Shown piece after piece: positions 12,417 to 26,100 of a stretch of DNA of 64,000 nt. The stretch lies in the NCBI GenBank assembly GCA_013399875.1, contig VXAZ01004027.1, forward strand, positions 700,186 to 764,185. The letters run 5' to 3'. Numbering within the stretch: the first letter of the stretch is position 1; every line of letters starts with the position of its first letter. Both the position numbers and the translations under genes were made by a program. This DNA comes from Gymnorhina tibicen. Its lineage: Eukaryota > Chordata > Aves > Passeriformes > Artamidae. Below the pieces are notes generated by a model that made no database searches, had not been told where the DNA came from, and saw only the letters and a list, made by a program, of their open reading frames with translations.

Positions 12417-15400
12417 GAATTAAAATTATTTCTGTGCTTCAGCAAGAGAAGTAATTTTATGCACAATTATTGTCTGACAAGTTCCTGGTTGTGTTTTCTG
12501 TGGGGAAGTTGTCTAGTGCAGAGCATGGTGAAGGTGGATCTGAAGGTGGATCCATTTTTTTTTCAGTGATGGCAAAATAGCAAGTTAATGTAACTAGCAT
12601 ATGACCTGATGCAAAAAAATGTTCTTGTGAGATAAGTATATTGAAGTACATTTAGGCAACATGAAATTTTCAGATTTTATCAAAATCAAAAGTGTTGACC
12701 ATAAGTAATATGACCTTGTTCATATTTTTTGAGTAACCTCATGAATGCTTGCGTTTACCAATAGTAAAATTTAAGGTTTTAATGTTTGTTAGTAGCCCAT
12801 AGCTGAATACTTTACAATTTTAGTGTCTGAGATTTACTCCCAGTTTTCTGGATTCTTTTGCAGGCCATATGGAGGCAGTTGGCTTCAAATCTGAAAGTGT
12901 AGTAAGAAACTATTGGTTTCACAAGTCTACATTTTGGCAGAAAATTTTGCTCATTTTTGTATTCCGTGCAAACTGAAGACTGTTGGTTGCACTGCCTCTG
13001 TGAATTTTACTAATACATTCAAAAGCATCATTGGGCTTTAAATTTTGTCCTGAACTCAGAAGTTTATACAGCTTGAATGTGAGTAGGATGTGAGGAAAGC
13101 TGTTTAGAAATATGGAAATTGATTGCAGTTATTTCTCACCCCATGTATGGGGAAGGGAAACAAGAAGATGTTAGAGGAAAGAAATCTGGTGAAAACCACA
13201 GTAATTGATAATAAATTTGCTGTATGTCTTGATGCTTTTATTTCAAATAAGACTCACAAGCATAATTCATTTTTAAAAATAAAAGCTTCATTCTGAAGGT
13301 AAATAATTATTGGCAAAAGCATGCTGCTGGATAAGTTGTTGGTTAGATGGATTTTAAATGTTTCTTATTAATACAGAGAAGTGAAATTGTTTAATCTTAC
13401 TACTGTTTTTCTGGGGTTTGCACGTAATAACATGAGAGATTTATTTGGGATTTGTTTGTTCTGAAATCTCAATAGTATAAAGAAATACTTGTGACTTGAG
13501 TCAAGAAAGTATCTTTAGATCGCTTTAATTCAAACAGTTCTGTGGTTATAATTTCATAGTCTCTTATTTTTTAAATTTAATTGCTTAAAGCTTTACCTGA
13601 TTAAGTCTATAATCATAAAAAGGGGCTGTGTTTATACTGCAACAAAAGTTAAAACTCTAATTTAATGCTTGAAAGGTACAACTACAGTTTCTACAGCTGT
13701 AGCTGATGGAAGTTTTATATAATGGCATGAATTCCAGGCAAGCAAACTTGCATGAAACAATTGACAACTTGAAGCTTTTTTCTGACCATTCTACATGCAA
13801 AGTTGTGCATATTGATGCATCTCATCACCAAAGGGATGGTTTTTTACGTTTTCACATTTTGCCTGCCTCTCATTCTATAATTTTTCTAGTAGCCGAAATC
13901 CTTAGTCTTACTCAAAGTTCATATTTGATTGATGGGGCTATGACATTTCACTAAGAGATGGGTTTGGAAATTTCAGTTAAAACTCTATTGTAGTAGCACC
14001 TTGTTTTTTTATTGTTCCTGGGACTTCCAAGTTAGCAAAATCAAGGACAAAAGTTAAAATTGCCGGCAGATGCTGAGGTCTCTACTGTTCAAGAGAGATT
14101 CACTTTGAACAAGTCTTTTCTTCGTTGATTGTTCTCATCTTGGAGTTGTAGGCACCGCTAAATGCTCTGAAACGGCAAAGCACAAGATCATGAATGAATG
14201 TTTTGGAATTCTTTGTTAGGGGAAAATGCATGGTGAGCCGATAATTCCTTCTAGTTCCTGTGAAACAGAAGGATTGAAGTTGGCATTTCTATCAGAAATT
14301 GTTTTGTACTTGAAGTTCATTGTGTGACAGCCTTGTATTTGAAATGTCTGTTCACTGATCTACTAGAAGAGAAGGGTTTTTTGTTTGTTTTTTTTTTATT
14401 GTTCATTTATACAGTGAAATTTCTAGGCTGCTTTAAAGACCAAAAAAAGGCAAAGGGAGAGTCTAATATGACTAAACAGTAGTATGTTTATTAGTTAATT
14501 TAGCCATATTAAATATTCAGTATGTTTTTAACTTGCAATCATATATTTGATAATTCTTAAATTGACAGAAGTTATTAAAAAAATTGTCTATTATCCACTC
14601 TACCTTTAATACCATGTAGGCATTCTAAATTTGGGTAATGAGAGTAATGGATAGCACGAAGAGAAAAATTCATGGTTTTCATTTTCATGGGTTGCATGGA
14701 TGTTTTTTCTTAATCTTTGGCTCTCTGCTTGAGTGATCTTGCTTCTAAACTTTCCTAGATGTGTCTTCATTTTTTAAATTATGGACATAAAATTACATGC
14801 AGGAAAAGTAATGATCCTTCAGATCAGTTTTTACCAGGAACTCTGGTTTTGATTGGAAATACGCTGTTTAGTTAAAAAATGGTTATATGTAAAATAAAAA
14901 GCTGACAGAGTAGTTCCCCATCTTCATCCACAGAACTCACTTTCATTTTTTCTAGTTGAATACATCAATATTACTGTAAGAAAATAATCTTAAACTTGTT
15001 TTCAATTCTAGTATTTCAGCATGTCCTGAAATAGTACTTGTCTGGTTCCTTTCTGATAGCTTAAATAACTCAATTTCTGTAAGCAGGGTATCAGGAAATA
15101 CCTACTTACGTGGACTTCGTTGTTGCTTTTTACAATAAATATTGTTATCAGCTATCTGACTTAGTAAATTAGCTTGGGCATAAGGCAATGGAGGTGCGGG
15201 TGTACAATTTATTTCTTCTCAAGCCGCAGTGTTTCAGGTCTTGGTAGCTTGAGGTAATAGTTGAGTGAGATGTAGTTCTTGTCTCCACAAATATTATTAA
15301 AGAGGATTTACTTAACTGTATACCTTTTTAATTCACTAGCTGAAGATGAAAAAATGTTGGGTTTTTTTCCAGTAAGACTGTAGAAAAATGATGAGGCAAA

Positions 15401-18400
15401 AACTTTGTTCAACAGTTGGAATTTTGGCTTTCTAGACCATATCTTAACTGAGAATCAACGTGCTACACCAGCTGTTTTTGTGGTGGTGGTGTGGTTTTAT
15501 TCCAGTCATAAGTAATTGCACATTGTACTAGGAGAATGCTACTGAAGTAGCAAAACACAAGTAGAGAAGTCAAGGTGGATTCTAGGACAGCCTGACCAAG
15601 CTCGTTTAGAGCAAAGGCCATCAGACTCATTTGAAAGATGATTTGTTTCTGTATAGTTGTGTGTAAGCATTTGTGACCCTGTGGGATCTCTTGCTGTGGT
15701 AGACAAGTTGAATGCATCTCTGTTGCACAGCTCTTGGAGTCTTGGTTAGGGATGAAGATGAACTGGATGGTTACAGAAGTCTAAGGAAACAAAACAATAT
15801 TACCTCATTGGCAGCACTTTTCAGCATAATAATGACTTAGACTTGCATCTGATGTGTTTTTTTAGTCAGAATAGCAAAGGAGGATCTCCAAGGAAAATAA
15901 TGAGGTTGCTTTGCAGGTGCATATAAGGCATGGTGGACAACACTGAGAAAACCATAAAACCACCTGTTAATGTTAAGCACATGGAGAGTAGAAACAGGTG
16001 TAAAGGGCCAGTTTGACATAAATTTCTTGATAGTGAAAAACGATAAGAAAGAAAATTACACTTCCCAATGGGGAAGTGAAGACAAATAAATTGTGCTTAT
16101 CAGGACTGACACAGAAAGGCAACTGGGTCAAGGCCGTAGGCATGAAGGGTGATTTTTGTTGTGGTAGTTGTCCTGAGTGAAAAAGGCACACCAGTGAAAA
16201 GTTGGGAAACCTTTCTTTTCAAGTTTGCAAACTTAGAGCATTAGCTGGACCACTTCATGGAAAAAACACCTTTCTCTGTTTTACATATCATACAGGAAAA
16301 GTAGAGATAGATCTGAGACACAAGACTGAGAAAATGGTTTGTGTCAAAGATACCTATACTACAGCTCAGGGTGATGGGTACCTGTGTGTTATGATGAATG
16401 ATATTTAGGGAATCACTGGAGAAACATGGCTAAGGACTGTGTTACAGCCTTGTGAAACTTGAATTGGCACCTAGGCATTCATAACAGTCAGTTGAAGTTG
16501 CCAGCATTTCAGTTTCCGTAGCAGGAGATCAGGTCTAGATAGATAAAACTGTCTTCTCTGTGAGCAATGCCTACTGAAATTTTTGTAGGTGACATTATTC
16601 AGCTGTAGAAAGAGGCGAGATAATAAGCGAGGAAAATGGTCTTGTAGATTTATCTGTGTTTCCATCTCCTTGAGAAACTGCAGGGATGATAAAATGTGTC
16701 CTTTAAATAATACAGGAAGTATAGTTTGAAGAGGGAATGGATAAAGGGGAGACACCATACTAAGAGGAATATGTGCAACTACTAGACAAGGATCTGTGGG
16801 ACAGAAGATTCGGGTAGAGTACTGATTCCAAATCTGTCCTAGGAGGAGGTCATCTGTAAGCTGAGAAATGAGATGACAGCAGTTTTGAAGGCAGGTTGGA
16901 AGGTTTGCTGTAGCTTATTTGGTATGGAAAAGACATGAAATGTGATGGGGTACACTGGAGTTTGCATGAAGGTTTAAAAAAAATAAAAAGTGAAAAGAAA
17001 TGAGAATTCATGAAAGTTGGACTCAAACCATTGGTTTGGTAGCAGGAGCCATAGAGGAGAGTAACAGGTAATACCGATGTGTGTGGTAAGAAGGAGGAAG
17101 TATAAGGTTTGGAGCTTGATGTTTATAATGGAAAAAATACATGATTTAGAATCCCTGAGGTGGTTTGCTCATGGGTGTTAGGCCGATCCTGTTGTGTGAC
17201 ATTGTGTTCACGTATTAAAAGCCGTGAATTGAGAGATGATCAAAGAAATGCTACAGTGGTTATGATCACAATTTTACAAGATGGGTTTTATTCAGCTGCT
17301 CCTATTTTGAAGACAATTTAAAATGAGAAATCAAGGAATTTATCGGTTCTTTTGTGTCCTAATCTTTGACTAAGAATGTTTTTTTTCTTGTAACTGGTTT
17401 ACTTCAGTGGGTGTACTTGAGTATTTCACATGTATGCTTCCCTTGCGTTCTTCAGCAGCAAATTTCCAGGCTCCATCAATGCTTATTTGTATTTTATCAC
17501 TATGTAATACCTCTGATTCTTACCCCTTCCCACCACAAAAGTGGATAGCTATGATATTGACTTGAAAATCTAATTAATATTGCAATATATTAATAATGTG
17601 CAATATTTTGAGTCTTCCTGTGTATGTTTCAGGATATTTGTTTTGCAGCACAGTGTTTCAGTTCCTTTAGTATTACTCAGACAACCTGTTAAAAATAAAT
17701 CCTTACTTAATCAAATTTCCTTGAGAAGTGTTACGCCAGTAGTTGACTGCGGCACCTTGCTTCCTCATTAGTGAGATACCTTTCCCTGGGCTGAAACTCT
17801 GACACCCAGCTTTGCAGAAGACAATACTTGATGAGGGAATGAAATTCCCTCTGAGCTGAGGGAATCAAGTGGTGTCATTGAGGTACAGCAAACTTTGTCC
17901 TGGTGTTGCCAAGGGGACTGTGAGTTTATGTAGTCCTTGAGATTGGAATTTATGGAGAAGTGACTGAGATAAATAGGATAACTCACACCTACAAGGCTTT
18001 TCTTTCTCTTTCAGTTTATCTGCAGAAGCAGATACATAGTCTTGAAATCAAACAAGTTTTCTGGGCCAGTGTTAATTTTACAGCAATAAGGAAATCAAAT
18101 TTGGAAACTATGTAAAATCACATGATGTTAAGACATTCTGTATATCCTTTCATACCAAAAATACAGGTCTTTCACGCAAATGATTGAGGCTGTAAAGTCA
18201 GGGTCTCTTTGTATTCTCAAAAAGTTTCAGGAGCTTGGGTTTTATTTTGAAACTGCTATCAAGTGTTATGGGAAAACTGTTTAGAATACTGGCACTAATA
18301 ACTTTGTTAAACTGGTGTTTAATTTAAGTTACTTAATTTACTTACATATTGCACATTCTTTAAATTTAACTGCAGAGGGAAAAAGAGGAAAAAATGTGTT

Positions 18401-18523
18401 TTCTATTACCCCTGTGGCTAGAAGACTATGGGGTTTAAATGGCGGTAAGGCAAACTTTAAGTAGACTTCAAGAAACTTCCTCTTGCAGCAGGAATCCTGG
18501 ATTTCTGGGGTGTATGGCTTAGG

Positions 18524-18672
18524 GAAGTTGTGGAATTTCCATCATGAAAGGCTTTTCAGAACAGGTTAGACAAGCATCTCTGCAGAATAATACAGGTATA
18601 GTTTATCCTGCCTGAGGCCAAGAGACTGCATTAGATGACCTCTTAAGGTTTTTTCTAAGTCTGTTGGTTGAC
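18524..18672 (+). mobile_element. CR1 LINE 3'-region fragment, diverged
   Basis: The sequence follows the CR1 3' region pattern: GAAGTTGTGGAAT, TTTCCATC, a stretch like 'nnn-nnGACAAGCATCT', then ACTGCATTAGATGACCTCTTAAGG, corresponding to the usual 'GGACTAGATGACCTCCAGAGG' block. It is heavily mutated and lacks a clean terminal ATTCTRTG repeat. The assignment rests on remembered CR1 consensus, so the boundaries are approximate. Confidence 0.6.
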
Positions 18673-19991
18673 GTTCATGTATGTGACTCTTTCTTTTTAA
18701 ATACGAGGTCAAATTCCACTAGCAGATTCCACATCAGATACTTGGTATATAACCACAGCCACTGAATATTGAGACTGTCTGAATCTTCTGTTGGGTGAAC
18801 GATAATGTTTTGAGCTGCTAACAGTAGGAGGTTACAGGCACTTCCATTATTATCTGTTGGCTGCATCGTGTAGCTTCCTCCAGCTTGTATTATAGCTTTT
18901 ACTGTGCTGCTGTTGGAAAAACTCAGGGCTGAATTATGGTATATTTTCAGTTCTGTTTGACTGCTCCTTGTGTTGAAGTGTAGGTACTTGAAAACTTCAG
19001 GACACAGCATGCAAACTTGGCAGGCTAAGGGAGAGTAGAAACCTGGACTGAAATAGCCTGGAGGACTGACGAGACTGAGAGCTTGAAGCCTGGACTTTCT
19101 TGGAATTTGTCCTGTGTCTATTTCTAAAGTAGACAGACTGCTCTCACTCAGTATCTAGCTGTTACTAATGTCAGTCTCCAGTCTGGCTGATGTATGTGTC
19201 CCACAGATAAAAGTATTATGAATGTTCTTAGGAGTTGCCTATGCAAATTGAAGCACAACTTTTATTAACCTGGAGAGTGCTTATTTAATGAAGAGCTGTT
19301 ATTAGGTTCAATATGTGACGCCACATTTTATTTATGGGAAAGATCTGGAAGAACTTTCATTGCAAGCAAAGTTATTAATTTTATCATGTTCTTTAGGGAC
19401 ATTTACTGTTATGGTATTTTTTGCCTTCTAAAACATGATGTTCTTTCTCTCCTTTCCATCTCCATGAGTTTACAGAACAGTGTTGTGACTACAGATGGGA
19501 AGTAAGGTGCAGAGAGAATGGATAAAATTATTAGTTTAATTTTAAGCAGGAGCTTAGGTTCAGGTGTCTTTCACCTGACAGAGGATTTAGTGCATTTTAG
19601 GAATACTTGTCTTTGAGTACATCCTGAAGCTTCTGGTTACTTTGCCAAAGTGTGCATTTATTTTCAACATTGAAATGCTCTGATTTCAAGCATCTAACAT
19701 AGTTGAAACTTGTTCCTTTTCTGCCAACCTTATTTTCAGACAGAACTAAAGCATTTCAACTCAAGCTTTTATTAAAGAAAAAAAAGGTCAATTCAATGTA
19801 CTGTCAAAAAAAATGAACACAAAGGACTGAATCTTTGTCAAAGTTACAGGAGACTGAAAACTACTTTGGAATGTGGTAACCAATCCTAGGCATACATTTC
19901 CATTTACAGAGGGGAAAAAATTTACCCATAATCTTGGTTTTGTCTCTTTTTTTTAAAAATATTCTGTTATTTTTCTTTTTATTTCTTTCAG

Positions 19992-20139
19992 ATGATATTA
20001 ACTGTGTTTCTGAGCAACAATGAACAGATTCTGACAGAAGTTCCAATTACACCAGAAACAACCTGTCGCGATGTAGTGGAGTTCTGCAAAGAGCCTGGAG
20101 AAGGAAGCTGCCATCTGGCTGAAGTATGGCGTGGAAACG
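19992..20139 (+). CDS. PPP1R13B: PPP1R13B exon 2: start of ubiquitin-like/RA-like domain
   Basis: The acceptor is a long T-rich tract ending TTTCAG at 19991 and the donor is ACG|GTAAGT. It encodes [12 protein letters not shown] through HLAEVWRGN, 49 codons plus one base (phase 1 exit). The fold is the beta-grasp N-terminal domain of ASPP proteins, reported to engage RAS. The exon starts with an ATG, but human ASPP1 has residues from exon 1 before this Met, so it is probably internal in the main isoform. If exon 1 were skipped, this ATG could serve as a start. Confidence 0.97.
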
Positions 20140-23100
20140 GTAAGTAAAATGTTCACTGGAAATGGATTTTAATACGTGCACCAATTATAAAAAAAGAGTG
20201 AATTCTCAATATTAATTATTTCAATTACATACTGTACTCTATTTTTTTCTTCTAGTAGACTTTGACACAAAGGATGGTAATTCAAATAATGTAAAGATTA
20301 ATGTAATTCTTGACTCTTTTTTCTTTTTGGTTTTCTTCTGCAGCGTGAAGCATTTCATAGAATGCATGTGTAAGGTCTGTTAGTGTTCTGTATTTCTGTT
20401 TTTCTAATAGGATGGAGGGTATTTAAATGACAGTAGGGAATCTCATGATGATTTTTTTACAATCAGTGGGTGCAGATCACCACCTGCATTCTTTCCAGTC
20501 CTATTTCCTCACTGTTAGCATGTGAACACAAGCTTAAATTTAAGAAAGGGTATAGATTTTTTTTTTTCTTCTTCTGTATCATGAATAGCAGATGCTTTGT
20601 AGACAGCATTATGGCAGAATGGAACATAGTTAGTATCTCTAGCCTATTCGTGAACATTTCCTCTCAAAGATTTGACAGCCTCTTTTGGGGCAGGTAGTAG
20701 TGTCCATATACTATTTGTGTTGCAATTATTCTTTCACAGAATGATGAGGCAGGCAATTTTTTTCAGTAATGTGTCAAAATCCATGCATGGTGGATTCTGT
20801 TTTTAAATGGATTCTTACAACTGCATGTAGTACAAACCTCCAGGATATAGTTTATCCATGTGTAAGTAGAATTGGTGGATGGATGAGGATAGCAGACATG
20901 TTCGTAGAATCATAGAATAGGACCATGGAATGGTTTGGGTTGGGAGGGACCGAACAGATAATCTAGTTCCAATCCCCCATTCTTACCTCTTAGTTATTAA
21001 AGTGACCTCTGTTTAATGTAATTTGCTCTGTATAAAGACTGATGAGGTCATAACTTGATACTGAATTCTTAAATTTTGCATAGAGGTGTTTTATTTTGAT
21101 TGGGGCCTTTTTGCCAGACAGACGCAACAGGCATTATTCAGATGCCTTTGGAACTTTTACATATTGGTAATCTAGAATATTTTCCTCCTAGGAAAACTAT
21201 GCCTCATTTTTTTCTCAACTGTTCTAAGACTTTGTAAAAGGAGAAGGTGCCTCAAGAAGTTATTTCCTACCTGGATGGAAACTCATAGTTTAGGCAAGAG
21301 TGAACAGGGGAAAGGTTAAGAATTGTATGCCTGCAGTTAGGAGTACAAAGTCAGTATAAGCTTAGTTAGAAAACTTGTCTTTAAGGATAGAACTTGAAGA
21401 AGGGTTAAAACTTTTTCAAATTGGAAATTTGGATTGTGGAGTCTATGATGCCCAGTGCGTCACAGATTTCTAAAATGGATCTGCAAACTTTAATGACACT
21501 CCGATATTCCTAATATTTTCCAATCACCCGTCTATGAAAGTGTAACATACATGCTATTATTTATTCTTCTGCTTTCAATACTTTTGAAGATGTACTTCTT
21601 AAAAAGGTGTAGGAAAGAATGTTGTCAACTAGCTTCAAAGGGTGACTGGAAACTGGAAAAGTGATCCACAGCATCTTCCTGGAACACTACACCTTGCAAA
21701 CCTTGGACCTTAGAAGCACAGGTCTTCTATAACATTTAAGACTGAGAAAACATTTTATCTGTGGGTGTAATACTTTATTTCTCAAAGTGTTAGATATCTA
21801 AAGCTAAAAGCTTCTATAAAGTGGGAAATAGAATTTATCCAGGAAGTTGCGATGGATGAACTAAGACTAAATTTTGGGCATCTACCCTGAGAATTATCTG
21901 TCTTTGATTCCAGTAAAGTCAGTGGAGATCTCCATATTACTGTGAATAGAATAAGGAGATGACTGATTTCAGCTGGTTGGTTTCTGTTAATTTTGAGCAC
22001 TGGAGCTCACCCAGTTTTCTGAAGTGGAGATCTTCATACAGACACTTAGGTGTAGGAGCAGAGGCCTGCCCAGAGCCTGGTGTTAGCTCCGAGCTTCTAG
22101 TAAAACTCACATGAAAGTGCTTTCACAAAGGTAGCTTTGCTTTCTAAATTCCCAAGGTGGTAACTGTATACATCTAGTCCACTGAAAGTGTAGAATAGAA
22201 AATACTGGAGAGAATGAAAGAAAAAATAGAACACTCGCTTATGTTTCTGGGTCTTTCAAAAAGGCCTGTAGAGTCAGCAAAAAAGATATCCTGCACCCTG
22301 AACACGGGTTTTAGGGCTCTCTGACAGGAATTTCAGCACAAACATTTATTTTGTTGTTCTTAAATGTAGGATACTGCTACAAAATCTGTGACCTCAGCTT
22401 CTTGACCCAAAGTCTAGGGTACATAGATTTCTCAGTGGAACGACCTGGGCAAAATTTGATAATTTCTCCTTCTTCTGCTTCTGAGAGCTAAATTGAACTC
22501 TTTGAAATTTTTAAAAATAATTTTGCCTGGAGTAGAGATCTGATATAGAAAACAAGAGTCTGAACAGTTAAATGCAACAGTTACAACAACAAACTTTAAA
22601 CTATGGTTCTGAGTGGGAAGTGTGAGGCAATTTGCAATAAAACTGCTGCGTGTTGTGCCAGTGAAAAAGCATATTTTATCTCTTCTATTACACTGTCTCT
22701 GATCCCTCACCCTTATCCTCAAGAGATCTGCAAGTGTTCTTTCAGAGGACATTTTGGAAAGTAAAATTCAAAACAAAAGTTAAGACGGCAAATCATGGGC
22801 TGATAAAACACATTAGATTTTGTCACACACCATAAGTAGTCTGTTTTCCTGACAGTCTCTCCATGTGGCACAGATGACAAATTGCAGCTCTCTCCATAAG
22901 ACAGATCTGCCTACCTGGCCTCTTGTGAATGTGCTTAACTCCTCTGCTCTACAGGCAGCCGCAGCTTCTTTTAGGTATCCCGGCTGAATAATACATGTCT
23001 ATTCAAATTCAAAGCACTGGGGCTTGTGGACTGTAATCTTATTATCAGGTACAAATAACAGTTTGCATGCCTAAAAGCCTTTCTAATCTGTATTGCTCTA

Positions 23101-26100
23101 ACAAAATACTGTCGCATTTAATTGTCTTCCTGTTTTGAATGTTTATGTACAAGTAAATGAGAAACACTTCATTTTATTTTTAGAGGATGAGAGACCATTT
23201 TTCTTCCAGAAAAATGCTACTAAAATCAAAAAATTAGGTAAGATTTCTACAGTGCAGAAGAAGATGACAGTAGCTTAGCTGTTGGAAAATATATTGGTTT
23301 ATTTATTGTTGTAGCTTTTATCTGTTTGCTTTTGTGTGACAAAGAAATGGTTGAGGGCTTCACAATAGTTGTAAAATAATTTAGGTGTTGTTTGCATTAG
23401 AGTTAGGAAACTGATTCTTCTCAGAGCCGCATGGCCTAAGCCATGGTTTATTCTCATTTTATTTTGGTGTTTCATTCTTTGTTCCCTCTCCTTTCCAGTT
23501 TCTTGAGATGAGTAGTATTTGAAAAAGTCAATAGCATTTGTTCATGATGCGTCAATATATTTTGTACCACCTTGTGCTTTGTCAGTTTGAAGCTTTGTCT
23601 TTTTGCAAAGATTTCTCATGCTGTAACAGGAGAAAAAACCAGAATGTTCTTCCTCATTCCGCTGTCATTGCAAATAGCAGTCGGTGAGGAGGGTAAAAGA
23701 CAGGTGTGATGCCAGGAACCTGTAGTATGTTTCAAGAGAGAATTGATTTCAACCTTTAAACCCACCCAGTACTGAATTATTCAGTTCATTTACACCTGGA
23801 ATGCCCTTCAGCAACTGGTCATAACTGGTATTCCTCAATGTAGTGGTAACATAGGAGGCAAGAGAGTGTAAAAGAAACAGTTTCTTACTCGGTGTACTTC
23901 TGCACACCTGAGCAGGGAAAGACTCATTCCAGATCTCACAGTGAACTCCGCTGTGGAGATAATCTATTACTTTTTATTCTGGGTTCATGTAGAGGAGGCA
24001 TAAATATGTTTATTACACATAGCAGGATCCTTGAAGTCAGGATAAAAACAGATTTTGAAGACTGAAACTTACTTTTAAGTAGTGGATTTGTAGCTCCACC
24101 AGAAGGATTTTGTAACTCTTTTCTGAAACATTGGTGCAGTATTTGTGTTTCAGATTTACAGAGTCTTTTGTTGTGGAATCCTTAAAACTAGCCCATCCTC
24201 AAAACTTTTACTAAAAAATGAAAGGAGTACGGCTCATTTCTCAAAAATATTTTAGAATCTTGATCCAACTTAAAATCTAAGGCAGTTTTTTCAGATAAGT
24301 ATGGATATATGCATTTATCATGGTTTTCTGCTTTGTTATTCATGAAAACAAATGTTCTCTAGATCATGTTTGATGTGTTAAAGTATAAGGATCCAACCTT
24401 TGTATTATTACTCTATACCTGTTCTCCTATTAACCCTTTTTTCATGCTCTCAGAATGCTCTCTCCTATCTAAACTTCTAAAAAAATTAAAATTAAAGTTT
24501 GAAATAGTTTTGAGAAACTAATTACTGGCAAGTATTTCTGAAGCTATAACAGCTGGGAAAAACTTAACTGTAGCATTTCTCTTTGTTTTGTTTTGATTCT
24601 GGTTCTTAAAGAACAGGGATTTTCAGAAAATATCTCTTTGTGCTATTATACTACAAATGTAAGATCATGCTTTCTTCTTGCAGTTCTTACAGATTTAAAG
24701 GATTTAATCTGAGGGAAGGAATGGGGATTTCAATTCTCATCATGTCTTAAGTGTTAATGTCCGTTTTTCTTCCTCTTTGTTTCCTGAATTTGTTTCATGT
24801 AGCCAGGTTGCACAGAATGATTAGTGCTGCTCCATCTTTCTTTTCTTTGTTTCAGTGATGTTGATGATGCTGTTACTACTTGAACCTGTTTTCTGTCTAC
24901 ATTAGGATAACAGCCCAAACTGGTTTTGTGAAAGAACTGCTAAACTAGTAGAAAACATTTTGGCTTTGCCATTTCTTTCCATTGTCATGTCTGAAAAATA
25001 TTAGTCTTAATTATTGAAAGTGCATTATGTAAATAAAACCTCTTACTTTGACTAGCTCCTGGGATCAGCGCCTTACTTTTAATGGGAGACCAGCTTAACC
25101 AGCAGTGAAGCTGTAGCTACTCCTCACCATTCCAGAATTAGCCCAGCCCTGCTCTAGCTGGGTTTACCTGGCAATTTTTCTGTTTGAGAGCAATTCCTAA
25201 AGATTCATATCTTGTGTCCTAAAGTCTCTGAACTAAACCACTTAAATATTTTTACATTCGCTGATCTTTAGAAGACTCATGCTGCAATTTTAGTGGATAT
25301 GCTTCAAAGCACTTGAAACCTTACTTTACTTTAGGAGTTGAAAAACTTGAAAATCATGTTTTTAAAATTCCCTTTCAAGAAATGAGTAGTAATAGGCCTC
25401 TGACCTTATTCTTGTGTGCTTAAACATTATTGACAATGTTTCTAGGACACCACTTGAGGGCAGAACAGGAAGAAGTTACGAAAACAATCTATTTTTCTAA
25501 TGCAGTTGTTGTGTTTGGATGGGGGAGGTTGGGTTTTTGTTGGTTTGGGGTTTTTTTGGAGTTTATTTTTTGTGTGTTTTCTGTGGGTTTTTTTGTGTTT
25601 TTGTTTTTTTTTTTAAGGAAGATAAGTAGCCAGTCATCTGATGAATATGATTAGCTTGTGGTTTAAATGACCCTTCCCTACTGAGAGCAGATAGATCTAA
25701 CTGTGGCTAAATTGTGTTAGTCACATACCTATTTGACATGACATATTTTGGCAAAACAGTTTATTGTATTAAATGCTTTGTGTAAACATTAATAAAAATG
25801 TATTGTTTTTTAAGTACTGCAATTAAGTATCCCAAGAGTATCAAGAAGTGTACATCTATGTAGCTGATAATGTGTATAAATTTAGGTAAATTTCATTACA
25901 TAAAAGTATATTTGTGATTTGGCTTTCCCAGGCTTCCCCCAAGATTTCTCTTAAATCTTTGAATCATTTGGTCTTCTCATGTCGAATGGGTGAAGTATGA
26001 AATGGATAACAAGTTGTTAGTGGTGCTTTTCCTGGTAGGAGATAATGTGGTTTGGGTTTTGGAGGCCAAAAGCATTTTGCTTTTAACAACAAAGTATAAT

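Larger units (their letters stand above)
1..19991 (+). other. PPP1R13B: PPP1R13B intron 1, 3' part (about 20 kb)
   Basis: This is AT-rich, CpG-poor sequence ending in a long pyrimidine tract and the AG at 19990-19991 before exon 2. In human ASPP1 the first exon encodes only the initial residues and is followed by a very long intron. No GC-rich promoter or matching exon 1 is visible, so exon 1 is inferred to lie upstream. No open frame on either strand resembles a known protein. Contents noted separately are a hairpin plus T-run near 2470, GT-rich tracts, a 22-bp tandem duplication near 12378 and a CR1 fragment near 18524. Confidence 0.85.

Noticed and set aside
15463..16758. Cluster of minus-strand open frames with hydrophobic stretches, considered as a decayed retroviral or other viral insertion
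   Set aside because: No conserved motif of reverse transcriptase, integrase, Gag or envelope could be recognised, no flanking terminal repeats were seen, and the frames do not connect.
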